Positions 5,045 to 8,093 of a stretch of DNA of 8,093 nucleotides are shown one piece after another. The stretch is taken from positions 5,233 to 13,325 of the forward strand of contig DOIX01000113.1 in assembly GCA_003511885.1 (NCBI GenBank), read 5' to 3'. Source of the stretch: Cyanobacteria bacterium UBA11153 (GTDB taxonomy: Bacteria; Cyanobacteriota; Cyanobacteriia; Cyanobacteriales; Coleofasciculaceae). Under the pieces are notes generated by a model. That model was not told the DNA's origin and did not search any database. It was given only the letters and a program-made list of their open reading frames with translations. The stretch's first letter is position 1, and the number at the start of each line of letters is the position of its first letter. The translations under genes and the position numbers were made by a program.

Positions 5045-5816
5045 ATCAGGGCATCCCCTGTAGCAATCCCAAGACCATATCTTAAATTTTTATTAAAACT
5101 ATTGAAAAATTAACTTAACATTTGACCCATTCTGGGCAAAAATGCGATACCCTTTCTTAAGGTGGAATTAACAAGTCAAGATTTTGACCATCTTGACCCT
5201 GAAAATTCATAACCGTTCTGGAGCTTGCTACAAACCAAGATTATAGGCAGTTGCTTTCAAAGCTAGTACTTAAGACAGACGCTCCTGACGCGGAGAAAAT
5301 TAATGTACTGTGTTAGACTGCCACATCGGGATCAAAAATTCCATCCTAAATTTCATCAGCGTCAAGCTGAGGTAGCCAATGCCTGAAATGGCTGGCAATG
5401 GTGTGAGGAAACTGATACTAACAAGGTATTGTCAAAGATTAATGCTTTGGCTTAACCAATAGCTTGAATAGTAATGGGTAAATTAGCCGGGATTGGAGGG
5501 TTGGAGGCAATCCGTCATTTTCTATGGCAATAACGGTTTGAAAAAAGACTCTTCCTGGATAGCTGACATGGGCAATGTTAACAGGGCTAGTGACTAAAAT
5601 TGAGGGGAAGTCAATTCTCCTGCCCCACTCGCTAACCCCCACTATACTATTCTCAGTCAGTCTGTTGATTGAGATCTCAAATTCATTGCGATCGGGAACA
5701 CATCTTATTAAGGCGATTAAACTCAAGATAGAGTAAAGAACCGCATTGACCGTGGACACATAGAATAGTGTCTACTGAGGCACAAGAACAGGGTATCCTA
5801 ATTCCACAATAGAACA
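5045..5816. other. Long gene-free stretch before the DUF2949 gene
   Basis: About 770 bp without a gene I can support. No frame in the left half exceeds 60 codons. On the minus strand 5759-5439 is an open frame of 106 codons with a GTG start, no ribosome site and no family I recognise. Short stems occur, such as TCAGC/GCTGA (5356-5370), AGCCA/TGGCT (5374-5393) and GACAC/GTGTC (5755-5772). The region could hold a long leader for the DUF2949 gene, a structured small RNA or a decayed gene. No standard RNA gene (tRNA, tmRNA, RNase P, SRP RNA, Yfr1) is recognisable. Confidence 0.5.
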
Positions 5817-5827
5817 AAAGGAGGTGA
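5817..5827 (+). promoter_or_regulatory. Near-perfect Shine-Dalgarno of the DUF2949 gene
   Basis: AAAGGAGGTGA is an 11-base match to the complement of the 16S rRNA 3' end, 8 bases before the ATG at 5836. It is by far the strongest ribosome site in the window and decides the start of this small gene. Confidence 0.85.
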
Positions 5828-5835
5828 AGGTAATT

Positions 5836-6027
5836 ATGGCACCCGCAACATACTCTAAATTTATACGCTTTCTCCAAGAAGAGCTAGCCATTCCCACGGC
5901 TTCACTGGCAATCGCACAACGTTTCCGCGAACAAGATCCAGGGCCGCTACCTATGATTTTATGGCAATATGGCTTGGTCACCCTCAAGCAATTAGACCAA
6001 ATTTATGATTGGCTGGAAACGGCTTAA
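5836..6027 (+). CDS. DUF2949 family small protein
   Basis: This 63-residue soluble protein has no signal peptide or membrane segment. The features I recognise are the N-terminal YSKFIRFLQEELAIPTASLAIA (6-27), then LPMILWQYGLVTLKQLDQIYDWLE (38-61), which match DUF2949, a small family that I know only from cyanobacteria. It looks all-helical: one helix around 6-15, a second with AIAQRFRE, and a C-terminal WQYG-LVTLKQLDQIYDWLE helix that resembles the lower-copy 'high/low preference for left-over ATG start' type of short adaptor domains only in size. Its function is unknown. The start is fixed by the very strong ribosome site, which suggests abundant product. The gene stands alone, with 770 bp of gene-free DNA before it and a strong terminator 148 bp after it. 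Confidence 0.85.
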   Translation: MAPATYSKFIRFLQEELAIPTASLAIAQRFREQDPGPLPMILWQYGLVTLKQLDQIYDWLETA

Positions 6028-6075
6028 GATTGGATTAATCGACAAGGAGATTTCTCGATATGTCCAAGTGCTTAT

Positions 6076-6102
6076 GCCTTCGGGTTAAGCTAACCCCCAG
6101 GC
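6076..6102. repeat. Interrupted hairpin in the DUF2949 3' region
   Basis: GGGTTA (6082-6087) and TAACCC (6091-6096) pair around a 3-base loop. Outside a 2x2 mismatch, GCCT (6076-6079) pairs with AGGC (6099-6102), giving 10 base pairs in 27 bases. There is no T-run, so this is not an intrinsic terminator. It may stabilise the DUF2949 mRNA 3' end. Confidence 0.45.
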
Positions 6103-6174
6103 AGATTATCGCAGAGTTAATAGAATGTTTTGATTCATCCTCTCTCCATCGACAACTTGATACCAACAAACTAC

Positions 6175-6210
6175 AAAAAGAGCGAGTCAGCAATGGACTC
6201 GCTCTTTTTT
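6175..6210. terminator. Bidirectional intrinsic terminator
   Basis: A perfect 14-bp stem (left arm 6175-6188, right arm 6196-6209; core GAGCGAGTC/GACTCGCTC) closes a 7-base loop and runs into six T residues on the plus strand. On the minus strand the same stem is followed by five T. It sits between the convergent DUF2949 gene and the aminotransferase gene and should end transcription from both sides. Confidence 0.9.
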
Positions 6211-6319
6211 GCGAAATGGGAAAAGGGGAGAATCTCAGCTAAATTTTCTAGCAACCACTAGGGCAGTTAAGACCTTCTCAATTCCTCAAACCCTCGATTT
6301 GACAGCTTTCTTCCCTAGG

Positions 6320-6347
6320 CAATAGCCCCGAGCCAATAGTCCCTAGC
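6320..6347. repeat. Imperfect 14-bp tandem repeat over the aminotransferase stop
   Basis: CAATAGCCCCGAGC and CAATAGTCCCTAGC match at 12 of 14 positions. The second copy includes the TAG stop codon of the minus-strand aminotransferase. The period of 14 fits the heptamer-based repeats seen elsewhere here. Confidence 0.45.
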
Positions 6348-7503
6348 TATAAGATGCGGTGAAAACTTTAGCGGCAGCCGCTACACCAGCGCCAGGAGTA
6401 AAGGATTCATAACCCAATTCAACCAACGTTGCTTCCAATGCCGCAATCGCAGCTAGTATATCGCGATCGCAAACAAATCCCAGATGCCCCATCCGGAAAA
6501 TTTTCCCTGATAGTTCGTCTTGTCCGCCTGCTAAAATAATGTCATAGCGCTTTTTCATTACCGAACGGATTTTTTCCGATTCTACCGATACAGGTGCGAC
6601 AGCGGTAATTGCTGGGCTAGCGAATTCATCGGGAGCAAATAGCGGCAATGACAGGGCTTTCATAGCGGCGCGAGTTGCCTCCATCAAACGGTGATGGCGG
6701 GCAAAAATCGATTCCAATCCTTCTGCCTTCATCATCTTCAGGGCAGCCTGTAAGGCGATAATCATCCCAATCGCTGGGGTAAAAGGGGTGGTATTTTTCG
6801 CTGCTGATTTGCGATAAGGCCCTAAATCGAAATAAAATTTGGGTAATTTCGCCGTTTTATATGCTTCCCAAGCTTTTTCACTTACAGAAACAAACCCTAA
6901 TCCGGGCGGAATCATGTAGCCTTTTTGGGAGCCTGAACCTACCACATCGATACCCCATTCATCAATAGGTATATTTACTGCCCCTAAACTGGTGACAGCA
7001 TCAACAATAATTAGGGCTTCCCCGTGATCTTTAACATAACGGTTAATCGTTTCCAGATCGTTGAGGACACCTGTTGAAGTTTCAGAATGGGTGATAATGA
7101 CAGCTTTGATGGTTTTTTCCGTATCGGCAACCAGCTTGGCTTGAAAATCTTCGGGATTGAGGGGTTTACCCGATTGAGCGGTAATTGTCTCTACATTGAC
7201 ACCAAAGGCGGTACTAAGCTTTGCCCAGCGCTCCCCAAATTTACCATTAACTCCGACTAAAACGCGATCGCCGGGACTGAGGAAGTTAATAATTCCGGCT
7301 TCCATTGCCCCTGTGCCACTGGCGGCGAGGATTAACACATCATTTTTGGTTTGGTGCAGCCATTTGAGGTTTTCTGTCACCTCTGCCATGATGGCGCTAA
7401 AGTCAGCGCTACGATGCCCTATGGGATGCTTCGCCAAGGCGAGTAATACGTTTTCCGGTACTGGTGTTGGTCCCGGAATCATCAGCATTAACTTGTTATC
7501 CAC
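6343..7503 (-). CDS. Class V aminotransferase, alanine/serine-glyoxylate type
   Basis: This 386-residue PLP enzyme is cytoplasmic, with no signal or membrane segment. Its family marks are IPGPTPVP (9-16), ASGTGAMEAG (61-70), ITHSETSTG (137-145), VDAVTSLGA with the PLP-ring Asp168, GSGSQKGYMIPPG with the Schiff-base Lys194, NTTPFTPAI (237-245) and FRMGH with the carboxylate-binding Arg337. This places it with alanine-, serine- and aspartate-glyoxylate aminotransferases, which in photorespiratory metabolism turn glyoxylate into glycine; the exact amino donor cannot be read from sequence. Close homologues, such as Synechocystis Sll1559, have been labelled soluble hydrogenase subunit, but no metal-binding cysteines are visible here. 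The start is a GTG at 7503 preceded by AGGG. The next ATG (codon 6) would cut into the conserved N terminus. A 95-residue gene lies 69 bp upstream in the same direction, so co-transcription is possible. Confidence 0.9.
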   Translation of the reverse strand: MDNKLMLMIPGPTPVPENVLLALAKHPIGHRSADFSAIMAEVTENLKWLHQTKNDVLILAASGTGAMEAGIINFLSPGDRVLVGVNGKFGERWAKLSTAFGVNVETITAQSGKPLNPEDFQAKLVADTEKTIKAVIITHSETSTGVLNDLETINRYVKDHGEALIIVDAVTSLGAVNIPIDEWGIDVVGSGSQKGYMIPPGLGFVSVSEKAWEAYKTAKLPKFYFDLGPYRKSAAKNTTPFTPAIGMIIALQAALKMMKAEGLESIFARHHRLMEATRAAMKALSLPLFAPDEFASPAITAVAPVSVESEKIRSVMKKRYDIILAGGQDELSGKIFRMGHLGFVCDRDILAAIAALEATLVELGYESFTPGAGVAAAAKVFTASYS

Positions 7504-7572
7504 GATCTATACCCTAAAACAAAGAACGCTTGACTGTTTAACATACAAGAAATTTGCCTATTTTTTGCCAAA

Positions 7573-7860
7573 TTACTGATTAATTTCTGATTTTTCCGTT
7601 GGGAAAGTACTGTCTGTGCTGTTTTCTGAATCAAAAACTACATTATTGAGGGACCAACGATACTCAATGGGTAATTTAGCACGTTCGCAGGTTGCTTCAA
7701 GTTGCTTCTGCTGGGCTAAAGCTTTGCGGAGGGTGGCAATCAGTTGCTGCACTTGCTCTCTAACTGCTGGTTGGCGATTGGCAACAAAGGATGTTTGACG
7801 CTCTAGGAGTTGGAGTAGTAGTTCGTAATGAATATAAGAGGGCAGGGGGATTGGCTCCAT
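7573..7860 (-). CDS. Small conserved cyanobacterial protein (DUF5340-like)
   Basis: This 95-residue protein has no signal or membrane segment. The N-terminal part MEPIPLPSYIHYELLLQLLERQ leads into a long polar helix rich in Gln, Ala and Leu (about 27-62, with QQLIATLRKALAQQKQLE), probably a coiled coil, followed by PIEYRWSLNN and a disordered Ser/Thr/Glu tail. From memory it resembles the cyanobacterial family DUF5340; the function is unknown. The ATG at 7860 is the natural start because MEPIPLP looks like a conserved N terminus, though the nearest GAGG lies rather far upstream (about 14 bases). It precedes the aminotransferase by 69 bp on the same strand. That gap has a weak promoter-like TTGGCA, so the two genes may or may not share a transcript. 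Confidence 0.75.
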   Translation of the reverse strand: MEPIPLPSYIHYELLLQLLERQTSFVANRQPAVREQVQQLIATLRKALAQQKQLEATCERAKLPIEYRWSLNNVVFDSENSTDSTFPTEKSEINQ

Positions 7861-7896
7861 AAAAGCTAGTTTACCTCAAGAAGGGAATGGGATAGC

Positions 7897-7926
7897 AGTT
7901 GACAGTTGGCAGTTGACAGTTGACAG
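7897..7926. repeat. Four tandem heptamers (AGTTGAC)
   Basis: Four units, AGTTGAC, AGTTGGC, AGTTGAC, AGTTGAC, plus a partial AG, with one variant base. This is a clear heptanucleotide STRR of the kind known from filamentous cyanobacteria, about 40 bp upstream of the 95-residue gene. Confidence 0.85.
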
Positions 7927-7948
7927 CGATGCTTGTACAAAGTTAAAG

Positions 7949-7962
7949 TCTCAAATCTCAAA
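7949..7962. repeat. Two tandem heptamers (TCTCAAA)2
   Basis: Two perfect copies of TCTCAAA. A third partial relative occurs nearby as ATCTCAATC around 8024-8032. The period is again 7. Confidence 0.5.
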
Positions 7963-8071
7963 CCTAAATTTGAAATAACTTACAGCGATTTTAACTTAAG
8001 GACAGTAACAAAAAAAACGATTAAATCTCAATCAAATATTAGGAATTTTAGCAACTGCAATTCAGCAAACC

Positions 8072-8085
8072 ATCTAAAATCTAAA
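8072..8085. repeat. Two tandem heptamers (ATCTAAA)2
   Basis: Two perfect copies of ATCTAAA lie close to the right edge of the window; the run may continue in altered form beyond it. The period is again 7. Confidence 0.5.
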
Positions 8086-8093
8086 ATATGGAA

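Larger units (their letters stand above)
6060..6242 (+). other. Doubtful 60-codon ORF after the DUF2949 gene
   Basis: An ATG at 6060 follows AAGGAG (6044-6049) at a reasonable distance and opens a 60-residue frame starting MSKCLCLRVK. No family is recognised. The frame runs through a hairpin (6076-6102) and the strong terminator (6175-6210), and its stop codon lies about 30 bases past the terminator T-run, so most transcripts would lack a stop. I take it to be non-coding 3' sequence, with a small chance that it is a real peptide made on readthrough. Confidence 0.15.
7861..8093. other. AT-rich spacer at the right end
   Basis: These 233 bp hold no gene that I can see. They should contain the promoter of the 95-residue gene. 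Three separate runs of tandem heptamers are the main feature. The TTGACA strings within the AGTTGAC run resemble -35 boxes on the plus strand, but no matching -10 and no plus-strand gene follow within the window. Confidence 0.5.

Noticed and set aside
5346..5440. Ribozyme or known cyanobacterial sRNA (hammerhead-like CTGAT, Yfr1-like motif)
   Set aside because: Only isolated fragments match. The required CTGANGA plus GAAA core, or the Yfr1 ACTCCTCACAC motif, is absent.
5439..5759. 106-codon minus-strand ORF with a GTG start
   Set aside because: There is no ribosome site, no recognisable family and no partner gene. It is kept only as an unexplained frame inside the gene-free stretch.
7196..7579. 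127-codon plus-strand ORF
   Set aside because: It is antisense to the aminotransferase 5' part and has no features of its own.
1..8093. Mobile elements, CRISPR arrays, tRNA or rRNA genes
   Set aside because: There is no transposase-like frame, no regularly spaced repeat-spacer pattern, and no T-loop/acceptor pattern or rRNA sequence on either strand by eye.

Overview
The window is chromosomal DNA from a cyanobacterium, most likely a filamentous one. Three things point there. Seven perfect HIP1 palindromes (GCGATCGC) occur in 8.1 kb, where chance predicts about 0.1. Several proteins belong to families found mainly in cyanobacteria: DUF1517, DUF2949, a ThiE with an N-terminal extension, and two small conserved hypotheticals. 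Intergenic DNA carries tandem repeats with a 7-bp period, like the STRR repeats of filamentous strains. I see no transposase, phage gene, CRISPR array, tRNA or rRNA.

Layout from the left. A minus-strand DUF1517 membrane protein (32-976) is followed by a 353-bp spacer. Next is the minus-strand thiamine pair thiE-thiS (2632 to 1330), whose genes overlap by 8 bp. thiE encodes a fusion of a ThiD2-type HMP-phosphate kinase domain and thiamine-phosphate synthase; ThiS is the sulfur carrier for the thiazole half, so the pair supplies both ends of thiamine-phosphate assembly. A 496-bp divergent spacer with three inverted repeats, a 13-bp direct repeat and a 26-codon leader ORF separates thiE from plus-strand ribD (3129-4271), the bifunctional riboflavin deaminase/reductase. 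A repeat-rich gap and a 207-residue hypothetical membrane protein (4380-5003) with its own stem-loop terminator follow.

From 5045 to 5816 I can support no gene. A 63-residue DUF2949 protein (5836-6027) then has an almost ideal Shine-Dalgarno sequence. A perfect 14-bp-stem terminator (6175-6210) lies between it and the convergent minus-strand class V aminotransferase (7503 to 6343), of the alanine/serine-glyoxylate type. Upstream of the aminotransferase, in the same direction, is a 95-residue small protein (7860 to 7573). The right end is AT-rich non-coding DNA with more heptamer repeats.

Most of the window is ordinary cofactor and metabolic housekeeping. I found no clear new multi-gene system. 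The best leads are the structured thiE/ribD spacer with its leader ORF, the long gene-free stretch before the DUF2949 gene, and the uncharacterised small cyanobacterial proteins.
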